From Sinomonas notoginsengisoli (lineage in GTDB: Bacteria; Actinomycetota; Actinomycetes; Actinomycetales; Micrococcaceae), in NCBI RefSeq assembly GCF_021554725.1, contig NZ_JAIZDP010000001.1, positions 248,001 through 312,000 on the forward strand: a stretch of 64,000 nucleotides of DNA, written 5' to 3'. How positions within the stretch are numbered: position 1 is the first letter of the stretch; each line of letters begins with the position of its first letter. Below the pieces are notes generated by a model, which worked only from the letters and a program-made list of their open reading frames with translations, made no database searches and was not told the DNA's origin. A program made the position numbers and the translations under genes. Below, piece after piece: positions 1 to 7,612 of this stretch.

Positions 1-653
1 GAGCGCAGTCCGGGGTTCGAGAGCAAGAAGGACTCCATCAGCCGCGGGTAGCCGGCCACGATCACCACCAGCCGGTGGCGGTGGTCCTCCATCCGCTTGA
101 GCAGGACCTCGATCGCCTCGGGGCCGAAGTCCGTCCGGCCGTCCTCGGGGGCCAGCGCGTAGGCCTCGTCGATGAACAGGACGCCGTCCAAGGCACGCCG
201 GATCACCCGGTCCGTCTTGATGGCAGTCGCGCCGACGTACTGCCCCACCAGGCCCGAACGGTCGACCTCGACCAGGTGGCCTTTCTGCAACAGGCCGACC
301 GCACGGTACATCTCGGCTAGGAGTCGCGCCACGGTGGTCTTGCCCGTGCCCGGGTTTCCGAGGAACACCAGATGCTGTGATGTGGCCACCTCCGGCAGGC
401 CGTGCGTTTTACGGCGAGCCTGGACCTGGAGCAGCGCGACAAGGGCCCGCACCTGTTCCTTCACGGTCTCCAGCCCGACCAGTGCGTCGAGCTCCGCCTG
501 CACCTCCGAAAGCGGCCGGGCCGGCCCGGGCCTCGCACCGAGGAGATCGCCGACCAGATCGTCAACGCGCTCCGAACCGGGCAGCTTGAGCTGATCGGCC
601 AGGCGGCCGATGGTTTCGCGCAGGTCGTCGAGCGGATTGCGGCTGGGAGCCAT
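1..653 (-). CDS. AAA+ ATPase, CbbX/SpoVK/EccA-like (3' truncated by window edge)
   Basis: The first 217 codons of an AAA+ ATPase whose C-terminus lies beyond the window. After an N-terminal region of about 50 residues comes the CbbX/SpoVK-type lead-in ([11 protein letters not shown]), a Walker [10 protein letters not shown] near residue 101, and a Walker [11 protein letters not shown]. The family remodels protein complexes; CbbX reactivates Rubisco, SpoVK acts in sporulation and EccA in type VII secretion, and nothing here identifies the client. The ATG at 653 is supported by a TACAGT -10 hexamer ending six bases upstream, so the mRNA is probably leaderless. It is divergent from the L31 gene. 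Confidence 0.85.
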   Translation of the reverse strand, partial: MAPSRNPLDDLRETIGRLADQLKLPGSERVDDLVGDLLGARPGPARPLSEVQAELDALVGLETVKEQVRALVALLQVQARRKTHGLPEVATSQHLVFLGNPGTGKTTVARLLAEMYRAVGLLQKGHLVEVDRSGLVGQYVGATAIKTDRVIRRALDGVLFIDEAYALAPEDGRTDFGPEAIEVLLKRMEDHRHRLVVIVAGYPRLMESFLLSNPGLR

Positions 654-659
654 GGACTC

Positions 660-665
660 ACTGTA
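660..665 (-). promoter_or_regulatory. -10 of a leaderless promoter for the AAA+ ATPase
   Basis: TACAGT on the minus strand, six bases before the ATG at 653, which places +1 on the start codon. I see no convincing -35. Confidence 0.4.
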
Positions 666-707
666 GTACTCGGTTCCCGAGCGGGGGTGGGGCTTGCGCT
701 GAGCTGG

Positions 708-792
708 TAGTATTGACTGCTGGCCCTCCAATCGGGAGGGCGTTCACACCTGGCCTCTGGCAAAATCCAGGGGCACAAGCAAAGGGCCCATT
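708..792 (+). promoter_or_regulatory. -10 and structured 5' leader of the L31 gene
   Basis: TAGTAT at 708-713 could start a leader of about 73 nt. The leader has a CCCTCC/GGAGGG hairpin (about 722-739) and a CCTGG/CCAGG hairpin (about 754-776). The purine-rich GGGCCC just before the GTG can alternatively pair with the GGCCCT of the first hairpin, a layout that would suit autogenous control by L31. Actinobacterial L31 leader motifs are known, but I could not match this one to a covariance model. Confidence 0.35.
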
Positions 793-1050
793 GTGAAGTC
801 TGATATTCACCCCAAGTACGGCTACGTCGTCTTCAACGACCTCGCCTCCGGCAAGAAGTTCCTCACGCGCTCCACCGTCTCCTCGGACAAGACCACCGAG
901 TGGGAGGACGGCAACACGTACCCCGTCATCGACGTCGAGGTCTCCTCCGAGTCGCACCCGTTCTACACGGGCAAGCAGCGCATCATGGACTCGGCCGGCC
1001 GCGTCGAGCGCTTCAACGCTCGCTTCAAGAACTTCGGCAAGAAGGCCTGA
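793..1050 (+). CDS. rpmE2: 50S ribosomal protein L31 type B
   Basis: An 85-residue L31 beginning [10 protein letters not shown] and containing the family's [20 protein letters not shown] segment. It has no cysteine, so it lacks the CxxC zinc ribbon of the A-type paralogue; this is the zinc-independent form that replaces the zinc form on ribosomes when zinc is scarce, usually under Zur control. I did not find a clear Zur box. The start is GTG at 793 with a weak purine tract before it. It is a single gene followed by a hairpin. Confidence 0.95.
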   Translation: MKSDIHPKYGYVVFNDLASGKKFLTRSTVSSDKTTEWEDGNTYPVIDVEVSSESHPFYTGKQRIMDSAGRVERFNARFKNFGKKA

Positions 1051-1070
1051 CCACAGGCTCTGCCGTGCGC

Positions 1071-1097
1071 AGGCGCCGTCCCGTTGGGGCGGCGCCT
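1071..1097 (+). terminator. Hairpin after L31
   Basis: AGGCGCCGTCC pairs with GGGCGGCGCCT (one G-U pair) around a short loop, 20 nt after the stop codon. There is no U-tract, which is usual for high-GC actinobacteria. Confidence 0.5.
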
Positions 1098-1117
1098 CCG
1101 CTATCTCGGGCCGGGTC

Positions 1118-1123
1118 TAGGCT
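1118..1123 (+). promoter_or_regulatory. -10 of a leaderless promoter for the lipoate ligase
   Basis: TAGGCT lies seven bases before the GTG at 1131, so transcription should start at the start codon. This fixes the start against longer in-frame readings. Confidence 0.45.
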
Positions 1124-1130
1124 TGGTGCC

Positions 1131-2189
1131 GTGGCTGACTATCACGGTGAATTCAAGGTTCCCGGCGGCAAGCTCGTGATCGCGGACCTGATGGCGAACG
1201 GCGGGGAGATCACCGCCGCGAGCATCAATGGCGACTTCTTCCTGGAGCCGGACGAAGCCCTCGCGGACATCAACGGGGCCCTCGTGGGCCTGTCCACCGA
1301 GGCACCCAACGCGACGATCTCCGAGGCGGTGAGTGACGCCGTGGGGCCCACAACGGTGATGTTCGGCTTCGATCCGGCCGCCGTCGCCGTGGCCGTCCGT
1401 CGCGCACTCGGCCACGCCACGACGTGGGCCGACCACGACTGGGAGATCATCCCGCCGACCACCCTGAGCATCACCGAGAACGTTGCCCTCGACGAAATCC
1501 TCACCCGGGAGGTCGCCGACGGGCGCCGCAACCCGACGCTGCGCCTATGGGAGTGGGACGAGCGGTCCGTGGTGATCGGCAGTTTCCAGTCCTACCGCAA
1601 CGAGGTGGACCCCGAGGGTGTTCAGAAGTACGGCGTGACGGTAGTGAGACGGATCTCCGGCGGCGGTGCCATGTTCATGGAGGCCGGCAACTGCATCACG
1701 TACTCGCTATACCTGCCCAGCTCCCTTGTGGACGGCCTCTCGTTCGCGGACTCCTACCCGTTCCTGGACGCGTGGGTCATGGAGGCTCTCGCGAAGACCG
1801 GCGTGAAGGCCTTCTACAAGCCGCTCAATGACATCGCCACCGAGGCCGGGAAGATTGGCGGCGCCGCGCAGAAGCGGCTCGTCAACGGCGCGCTGCTGCA
1901 CCACGTGACCATGAGCTACGACATCGACGCGGCCAAGATGACCGAGGTGCTGCGGATCGGCCGGGAGAAGATCTCGGACAAGGGGATCGCGAGCGCGCAG
2001 AAGCGCGTCGACCCCCTCAAGCGCCAGACCGGGATGTCCCGCGAGGAGATCTTCGAGACGATGATGGCCACGTTCGAGGGCCGTTACGGCGCGCACCGCG
2101 TCGCACTCTCGGCGGAGTCGCTCGCCGACGCCCGCGCGCTCGCCGAGCGCAAGTTTGCCACCCGTCAGTGGCTGCACCGCGTGCCCTAG
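1131..2189 (+). CDS. Lipoate-protein ligase family protein with N-terminal accessory domain
   Basis: A 352-residue protein. Roughly the first 85 residues (HGEFKVPGGKLVIADL) resemble the small accessory domain usually found at the C-terminus of LplA; the rest is the BPL/LplA catalytic domain, with RRISGGGAMFMEAGNC and the conserved lysine in EAGKIGGAAQKR. Such enzymes adenylate lipoate or octanoate and attach it to E2 or GcvH lysines. The N-terminal placement of the accessory domain is known in Actinobacteria, but whether this is a ligase or an octanoyl/lipoyl transferase cannot be read from sequence alone. A strong bidirectional hairpin separates it from merA. Confidence 0.85.
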   Translation: MADYHGEFKVPGGKLVIADLMANGGEITAASINGDFFLEPDEALADINGALVGLSTEAPNATISEAVSDAVGPTTVMFGFDPAAVAVAVRRALGHATTWADHDWEIIPPTTLSITENVALDEILTREVADGRRNPTLRLWEWDERSVVIGSFQSYRNEVDPEGVQKYGVTVVRRISGGGAMFMEAGNCITYSLYLPSSLVDGLSFADSYPFLDAWVMEALAKTGVKAFYKPLNDIATEAGKIGGAAQKRLVNGALLHHVTMSYDIDAAKMTEVLRIGREKISDKGIASAQKRVDPLKRQTGMSREEIFETMMATFEGRYGAHRVALSAESLADARALAERKFATRQWLHRVP

Positions 2190-2213
2190 GCTGCCCCATT
2201 TCATTGCTCGCCG

Positions 2214-2247
2214 GACGCACGACGGCGAGCGGTCGCCGTCGTGCGTC
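2214..2247. terminator. Bidirectional terminator between the lipoate ligase and merA
   Basis: A perfect 15-bp inverted repeat (GACGCACGACGGCGA, 2214-2228, with its complement at 2233-2247) around the loop GCGG, between two convergent genes. Both arms carry the dispersed 12-mer CGCCGTCGTGCG. Confidence 0.75.
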
Positions 2248-2255
2248 GGGTCGCC

Positions 2256-3686
2256 TCACGCGGCGCAGCAGGACAACATCGAGACGTCCGCCGTGAAGGC
2301 CTGGGCCGCGATCCGCAGCCCCTCCGACATGGTGAGGTACGGCGCCCACCGGTGAGCCAGCTCCGAGACGGTGGTGCCCGTCTCGATGAGGTGGACAGCT
2401 GTCGCGGCCAGTTCGCCTGCGTCGCGGGCCACGGCGGTGGCGCCGATGATGCGTCCCGTGCCGCGTTCAGCGACGACCTTGATGAATCCCCTGGTGTCCC
2501 GGTCGACGAGGGCGCGCGGGACATACTCCAGAGGGAGAACGCGGCACTCGCACCGGATCCCCGCGGCGTGGGCCTGCGCCTCCGTGAGTCCCGCGACCCC
2601 GAGCGCCGGGCTCGTGAACGCGACCCGGGGGAGTGCGCGGGTCGAGAGCGTCTTCTCAGTTCCCGTGAGCGCATTCTCAGCCGCGACCGCACCCTGGGCG
2701 GCCGCGACGTACACGAACTCGGGTCCGCCCGTCACGTCGCCGGCCGCCCAGATCCGGGCGTTCGACGTCGCCTGGCGGCCGTCCACGATGACCTCACCGC
2801 TCGTGCCGGTTGCCACGCCCACGCGGTCGAGACCCAACCCGTCGGTGACTGGTCGGCGTCCGGTGGCCACCAGCAGCTGCGCCGCGCGGAACTCGCGCCG
2901 CTGCCCCCCGACGTCGACGGTCGCGACGACGCATCCGGCGTCCGTGCGGGCAACGGCGACTGGCACCGCCTTGCGGACCGTCACGACGCCCTCGTCGGCC
3001 AGAGCGTCCTCGAGGGCCCGGGAGGCCTCGGGCTCCTCGTGAGAGACGAGCCGCGTGCGCGCGAGGATCATCACGGCCGTGCCCAGGCGGGTGAACAGCT
3101 GGGCCATCTCGAGCGCCACGTACCCGCCTCCGAGCACCATCATCGACTCGGGGACGGCGTCCAGCTCCATCGCCGTCGTCGACGTCAGGTAGGCCACGTC
3201 GTCGAGCCCGGCGAGGTCGGGAGCCCACGGCGAGGACCCCGTGGCGAGAAGATAGTGGCGCCCCCGGATGGCCGTCCGCTTCCCGTCGGCAAGCGTGACG
3301 GCGAGGACGGGGTCCCCGGCAGTACCATCGAACGCGGCGTGTCCGGGGTAGAAATCCCAGCCGTAGGCGTCGATGAGGCTCTCGTACTTCGTGGCACGCA
3401 TCCGGTCTACGAGCGACTGTTTGCCCGCGATAAGGGCGCCCATGTCTATCACGCCTGGCGTTGCCGCAATGCCGGGGTACCTTTCCGCGTCGATGGCGGT
3501 GTGGTGGACTCCGGCTGCGGCGAGCAGGGCTTTCGAGGGGATGCACCCGGTATTGGTGCACGTGCCGCCGAGCGCGCCTCCGTCCACGATGGCGACGCTC
3601 CCGCCCAGGCGCGACGCCTCGATCGCGGCCGCGAAGCCGCCCCCACCTGAACCGACCACCACGAGGTCATACGATGTGTCCGTCAT
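2256..3686 (-). CDS. merA: Mercuric reductase (MerA type, no N-terminal HMA domain)
   Basis: A 476-residue FAD/NAD(P) disulfide oxidoreductase that reduces Hg(II) to Hg(0) in the cytoplasm. Near the N-terminus it has the FAD-binding GSGGGGFAAA and the redox pair in GGTCTNTGCIPSKA. It ends SMLSCCAA, whose vicinal cysteine pair is the MerA signature that takes Hg(II); lipoamide dehydrogenases lack it. A longer reading to 3701 would start inside the operator. ATG 3686 is preferred because the -10 ends six bases before it, predicting a leaderless mRNA. It is divergent from the merR-like gene. No merT, merP or merB is nearby. Confidence 0.88.
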   Translation of the reverse strand: MTDTSYDLVVVGSGGGGFAAAIEASRLGGSVAIVDGGALGGTCTNTGCIPSKALLAAAGVHHTAIDAERYPGIAATPGVIDMGALIAGKQSLVDRMRATKYESLIDAYGWDFYPGHAAFDGTAGDPVLAVTLADGKRTAIRGRHYLLATGSSPWAPDLAGLDDVAYLTSTTAMELDAVPESMMVLGGGYVALEMAQLFTRLGTAVMILARTRLVSHEEPEASRALEDALADEGVVTVRKAVPVAVARTDAGCVVATVDVGGQRREFRAAQLLVATGRRPVTDGLGLDRVGVATGTSGEVIVDGRQATSNARIWAAGDVTGGPEFVYVAAAQGAVAAENALTGTEKTLSTRALPRVAFTSPALGVAGLTEAQAHAAGIRCECRVLPLEYVPRALVDRDTRGFIKVVAERGTGRIIGATAVARDAGELAATAVHLIETGTTVSELAHRWAPYLTMSEGLRIAAQAFTADVSMLSCCAA

Positions 3687-3692
3687 AGCGGT

Positions 3693-3740
3693 AGCCTGCA
3701 CCTTCCCCTCTACGGGAAGGTCAAGTACGGGAAGGTCAAG
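3693..3740 (-). promoter_or_regulatory. merA promoter with MerR-type operator
   Basis: On the minus strand: TTGACC, then the palindrome ACCTTCCC-N6-GGGAAGGT (3700-3721), then CAGGCT (3693-3698). The 20-bp spacer is the over-long spacing that MerR proteins correct by twisting DNA. A second half-site, TTGACCTTCCCGTAC, is repeated directly upstream (about 3725-3739). Predicted +1 is the A of the merA ATG. Confidence 0.8.
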
Positions 3741-3764
3741 CGGACCCTGAGCGTTGAGAAGAGT

Positions 3765-4154
3765 ATGCGCATTGCAGAGGCCGCCGCAGCGGCGGGCACC
3801 ACCGAGAAGGCCTTGCGGTACTACGAGTCAATCGGCCTCTTGCCGGGCGTGGGCAGGACTGCCTCTGGGTACCGGGACTTCGACGTGGAGGACGTGAACC
3901 GCGCCGCGTTCATCCGCCGCAGCCGCCAGGCTGGGATGAGCCTGGAGCGGACAGCGAAGATCCTCTCCGCGTTCGACATCGGCGGGGACGCGTGCACCTC
4001 GGTCGGCGTGCAGCTCGAGCGCCAGCTCGGCGAGCTCGATCGCCGTATCGCAGAACTCCAAGGGCTGCGCGACGCCGTGGCCGAGCGCTACGACGCCGTC
4101 AAGGCCGCGGACCCCGCAGCGTGCGACCACGGACAGGTCTGCAGCTACCTCTGA
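3765..4154 (+). CDS. MerR-family metal-responsive regulator
   Basis: 129 residues. An N-terminal winged helix-turn-helix (MRIAEAAAAAGTTEKALRYY) is followed by the dimerisation coiled coil. Cysteines at 77, 120 and 126 match the three-cysteine Hg(II) site of MerR (Cys82, 117 and 126 in Tn501 MerR). With the divergent merA and the MerR operator between them, the simplest reading is a mercury-responsive activator of merA. ZntR- and PbrR-like sensors also use a cysteine at the first position, so Cd, Zn or Pb sensing is not excluded. Confidence 0.85.
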   Translation: MRIAEAAAAAGTTEKALRYYESIGLLPGVGRTASGYRDFDVEDVNRAAFIRRSRQAGMSLERTAKILSAFDIGGDACTSVGVQLERQLGELDRRIAELQGLRDAVAERYDAVKAADPAACDHGQVCSYL

Positions 4155-4190
4155 CGCCGTGTCATCGGCGAAGGCACGGCAGCGAGCAGC

Positions 4191-4832
4191 TCACGCGCGC
4201 CGGATCACGGCGTGCGCGGCGCCCTCGCCTGCCACGATTGGATCGCACGCATAGCCCACGGGCGGGACGCCGTCGCCGAACAGCCGCTCGCCCACGCCGA
4301 GGAACACCGGGGCGATGGCGATATGCAGTTCGTCCACAAGGCCCTCGGCGAGGAACGCTCGCACGGTCGAGACACCCCCGCCAAGCCGGACGTCGCGCCC
4401 GCCAGCGGCCTCGACCGCCATGGCGAGGACCTCACCCGGCGGGCCCTGGACGAAGTGGAACACTGTCTCGCCGTCCATCGGCAGGTCGGGGCGCGGGAAG
4501 TGCGTCATGACGTAGACGGGGTGGTGGTACGGTGGCTCCTCGCTCCACCAGCCCCGCCACGACTCGTCGGGCCACGGGCCGCGGACCGGGCCGAACATGT
4601 TCCGACCCATGATCGTCGCGCCGATGCCGTCCTCGCCCGCGCGCAGGAAGTGGTCGTCGATGCCCGTGGTGCCGCCCTCCTGTCCGATCATCGCGCGCCC
4701 CGTCCGGGTCTTGAACACCCACTCGTGGAGCGCTTCAGCGCCCACTCCGAGGGGAGCCTCGACGCTCTGCTCGAGGCCCGCACCGAACCCGTCCAGCGAT
4801 ACCGCGAAGTTGTGGACCCTGAGTCCTGCCAT
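4191..4832 (-). CDS. Dihydrofolate reductase / RibD C-terminal domain protein
   Basis: 213 residues of the RibD_C/DHFR-like fold, opening MAGLRVHNFAVSLDG and containing IMGRNMFGP and the NADPH-binding DVRLGGGVSTVRAFL. This family is common in Actinobacteria as stand-alone reductases of unknown substrate; it is distinct from folate-pathway FolA and from bifunctional RibD, since the deaminase domain is absent. It follows pepN by 17 bp with an AAAGGA ribosome site, so the two are probably cotranscribed. Confidence 0.8.
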   Translation of the reverse strand: MAGLRVHNFAVSLDGFGAGLEQSVEAPLGVGAEALHEWVFKTRTGRAMIGQEGGTTGIDDHFLRAGEDGIGATIMGRNMFGPVRGPWPDESWRGWWSEEPPYHHPVYVMTHFPRPDLPMDGETVFHFVQGPPGEVLAMAVEAAGGRDVRLGGGVSTVRAFLAEGLVDELHIAIAPVFLGVGERLFGDGVPPVGYACDPIVAGEGAAHAVIRRA

Positions 4833-4849
4833 GCCCGCAGTCCTTTCCC

Positions 4850-7486
4850 TTATCCCTGCCGCGATCGGCGCTGCACGCGCAGCGCCCTGTACAGGTGGTC
4901 CCGCTGCTCAATGATGATCCGCCGCAGCGCCGCAGGCGCCGAGCCGTTCTCGCGCAGCCATTGGTCCGTACGCTCGAGCACGGGGTTCTCCTGGGGCTGC
5001 TGGTCCCACGCGAGCGTCGAGTCGCCCGGGAAGAGCCCCCCGACGAGCCGCGTCGCGATCTCCTGCGAGCGCTCGGCCCACACCCGCATGAGCATCGCGA
5101 AGTAGCTCTCGATGAACGGGTGGCGCAGCGCCTCCGTACCGAGCATGAAGCCCTCGACGGTGGCCGAGAGCAGCTCATTCGAGAGCGTGTCCCGCTCAAC
5201 CGCGGCTTCCCACGCAGCGTGCTTCGCCTTCGGATCGGGGCGGGCGGCCAAGGCGACGGCGTGCCCAACCGCGCCCTTCGCCGTCCGGTCCCGCGCGAGC
5301 TCGGCGTCGAGCTCGGCCACGGTGGCGCGGCCCTGGGCCGCGAGCGCCTGCCAGAACGCCCACCGCAGCTCCTGGTCCACCGCGAGCCCGGGTACCGCCA
5401 CGGAGCCGTCCACGAGGCCGCGGACGAGGTCCAGCTGTCCGCCGCCGTACCGGCTCCCCTTGGCGAGCGCCCGCGCCCACGCGAGCTGTTGGTCGGAGCC
5501 CGGCTCGGCGGCCGCGAGCTCGCGGGCCACTGCCGCGAGGTACGGCTCGCGGACGTCCGCCCGGCCCTCGCCGTGCGTGTAACGTTCTATCGCCGTGCGG
5601 GCGTTGTCCAGCACGGCGAGCTGGACGCCCACCGTCCCTTCTGAAGCCCCGAAACGCTCGACGGCGCTCACGTACCGCGCCGCGGGTGCCTCACCGTCCC
5701 GCGTCGCGTGCCACAGGGCAGTCCACGCGAGGGCGCGGGCCAGCGGGTCGGCGATGCTGCCAAGGCTCTCGCGGACGGTCGCCTCCGAGCGGTCGTCGAG
5801 GCGGATCTTCGCATAGGTCAGGTCCTCGTCGTTGACGAGCACGAGGTCCGGCACCGGCAGGCCGCCCGGCACCGGGACCTCCGTGATACCGTCCGGTGCG
5901 TCCGCGGCAATGTCCACCTCAACGCTGTGAGTGCGCTCGATCGTTCCGGCCTCAGTGCGCGAATAGAGCCCGACGCGCAGCACATGGGGGCGCGGTGCCG
6001 GCTTGCCTGTGACCGGGTCCACCGCGGTCTGCCGGACCGCAACCCGGGTGAGCCGCGCGCCATCGTTCGCTGCACTCGGCCCGTGGCCCTGCTCGACGAG
6101 CGTGTCGAGGACGGGGAGGCCGGCGGTCTGCAGCCACGCGGCAGCCCAGGGCTTCATCGGCCGGCCAGATGCGCGCTCAAGTGCCTCGAGAAGATCGATG
6201 AGCGTTGTGTTCCCGTACGCGTGCTTCGCGAAGTACTCCCGTGCGGCAGCCAGGAAGGCGTCCTCGCCGACGTATGCGACGAGCTGCTTGAGCACGGACG
6301 CGCCCTTGGCGTACGTGATGCCGTCGAAGTTCTGTTCGGCCGCCTCGAGGTTCGGGACATCGGCGACGATCGGGTGGGTTGTGGGCAGCTGGTCCTGCAC
6401 GTACGCCCAGGCCTTGCGGCGGTTGGCGAAGTTCACCCAGGACGCGGTGAAGTCCGTCGCACGGTCCACGGCGAGCGTGCCCATGTACTCCGCGAAGGAC
6501 TCCTTGAGCCACAAGTCGTCCCACCAGCGCATCGTCACGAGGTCGCCGAACCACATGTGCGCCATCTCATGCATGAGTGTGTTCGCGCGGCGCTCGTACT
6601 GCGACTCGGCTGCACGGGAGGCGAACACGTACTGCTCCGTGAACGTCACGAGGCCCGGGTTCTCCATCGCACCGAGGTTGTACTCGGGGACGAACGCCTG
6701 CTCGTACTTTCCCGAAGGGAAGGCGGGGGAGAACACAGAGTGGTAGAAGTCCAGCCCGCGGCGGGTCATATCGAAGATGCGATCCGCATCGAAATGCTCC
6801 GCGAGCGAGGCGCGGCAGTAGGCCACGAGCGGCAGGGTGAGCCGCGCGCCGTCGCGTGTCGTACCGGTCCACGAGGCCTCGGCGCGGTGGTAGGGGCCGG
6901 CGAGCACCGCAGCGAGGTAGGTGGGGATGGGAGGAGTGGGCGCGAACTCCCAGCGCGCAGCGGCGGTGTCGCCGTCGACGGGTTGCGCGGAGGCGGTTGC
7001 CTCGCCGTTAGCGCTCACCGCCCACGACGCCGGCGCGAGCACCGTGAACGCGAACGTCGCCTTGAGGTCGGGCTGCTCGAAATTGGCGAAGTACCGGCGC
7101 GCGTCCGCCGGCTCGCACTGCGTGTACAGGTAGGTCGCGCCGTCAGCCGGGTCCACGAAGCGGTGCAGGCCCTCCCCGGTCCTCGAGTACCGCGCCAATG
7201 CGGTGATCTCGAGCCGATTGTGCGCCGCCAGGCCCGCAAGACGGATCCGCGCGCCGTCGTACACCATCGCCTCATCGAGGAGGCGGCCGTTGAGCACGAC
7301 GCGCGGCACCGACTCGCCGATGAAGTCGGCGAACGTCAGGGCACCCGGTTCGGCACGGAACTCAATGATGCTGGTGGTCGGAAAGGACGTCGCGGAGGGA
7401 TCCTGCGCCTCACGCAGGTCCAGGGTGACGTGGTAGGAGTCGACCGTGAGGAGGCGGCTCCGCTCGGCGGCCTCGTTGCGACTCAT
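4850..7486 (-). CDS. pepN: Aminopeptidase N (M1 family)
   Basis: An 878-residue M1 metallo-aminopeptidase. It has the exopeptidase signature GAMEN near residue 271 and the zinc motif HEMAH near residue 303, with the third ligand (E) in the following LWLKESFAEYMG segment. The C-terminal half is the ERAP1-like helical domain. It trims N-terminal residues from peptides in the cytoplasm and would finish peptides released by the proteasome encoded later in the window. The reading frame runs open far upstream, but homology begins at MSRNEAAERSRLL, so ATG 7486 is taken. I see no clear ribosome site or -10. Confidence 0.93.
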   Translation of the reverse strand: MSRNEAAERSRLLTVDSYHVTLDLREAQDPSATSFPTTSIIEFRAEPGALTFADFIGESVPRVVLNGRLLDEAMVYDGARIRLAGLAAHNRLEITALARYSRTGEGLHRFVDPADGATYLYTQCEPADARRYFANFEQPDLKATFAFTVLAPASWAVSANGEATASAQPVDGDTAAARWEFAPTPPIPTYLAAVLAGPYHRAEASWTGTTRDGARLTLPLVAYCRASLAEHFDADRIFDMTRRGLDFYHSVFSPAFPSGKYEQAFVPEYNLGAMENPGLVTFTEQYVFASRAAESQYERRANTLMHEMAHMWFGDLVTMRWWDDLWLKESFAEYMGTLAVDRATDFTASWVNFANRRKAWAYVQDQLPTTHPIVADVPNLEAAEQNFDGITYAKGASVLKQLVAYVGEDAFLAAAREYFAKHAYGNTTLIDLLEALERASGRPMKPWAAAWLQTAGLPVLDTLVEQGHGPSAANDGARLTRVAVRQTAVDPVTGKPAPRPHVLRVGLYSRTEAGTIERTHSVEVDIAADAPDGITEVPVPGGLPVPDLVLVNDEDLTYAKIRLDDRSEATVRESLGSIADPLARALAWTALWHATRDGEAPAARYVSAVERFGASEGTVGVQLAVLDNARTAIERYTHGEGRADVREPYLAAVARELAAAEPGSDQQLAWARALAKGSRYGGGQLDLVRGLVDGSVAVPGLAVDQELRWAFWQALAAQGRATVAELDAELARDRTAKGAVGHAVALAARPDPKAKHAAWEAAVERDTLSNELLSATVEGFMLGTEALRHPFIESYFAMLMRVWAERSQEIATRLVGGLFPGDSTLAWDQQPQENPVLERTDQWLRENGSAPAALRRIIIEQRDHLYRALRVQRRSRQG

Positions 7487-7612
7487 GTTGTGAGTTGGCA
7501 CACGCCATTCAATCACGACGACACCACCCTCATGAGGCCCCGAACCGGCCCGTCTGCGCACCCTCTCCATGCCGATATGCGCCGCGGCACGAATGGTGAA
7601 AAGCTGTCTCCT

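Noticed and set aside
3687-3701. Upstream in-frame start for merA at 3701
   Set aside because: It lies inside the MerR operator and upstream of the predicted transcription start.
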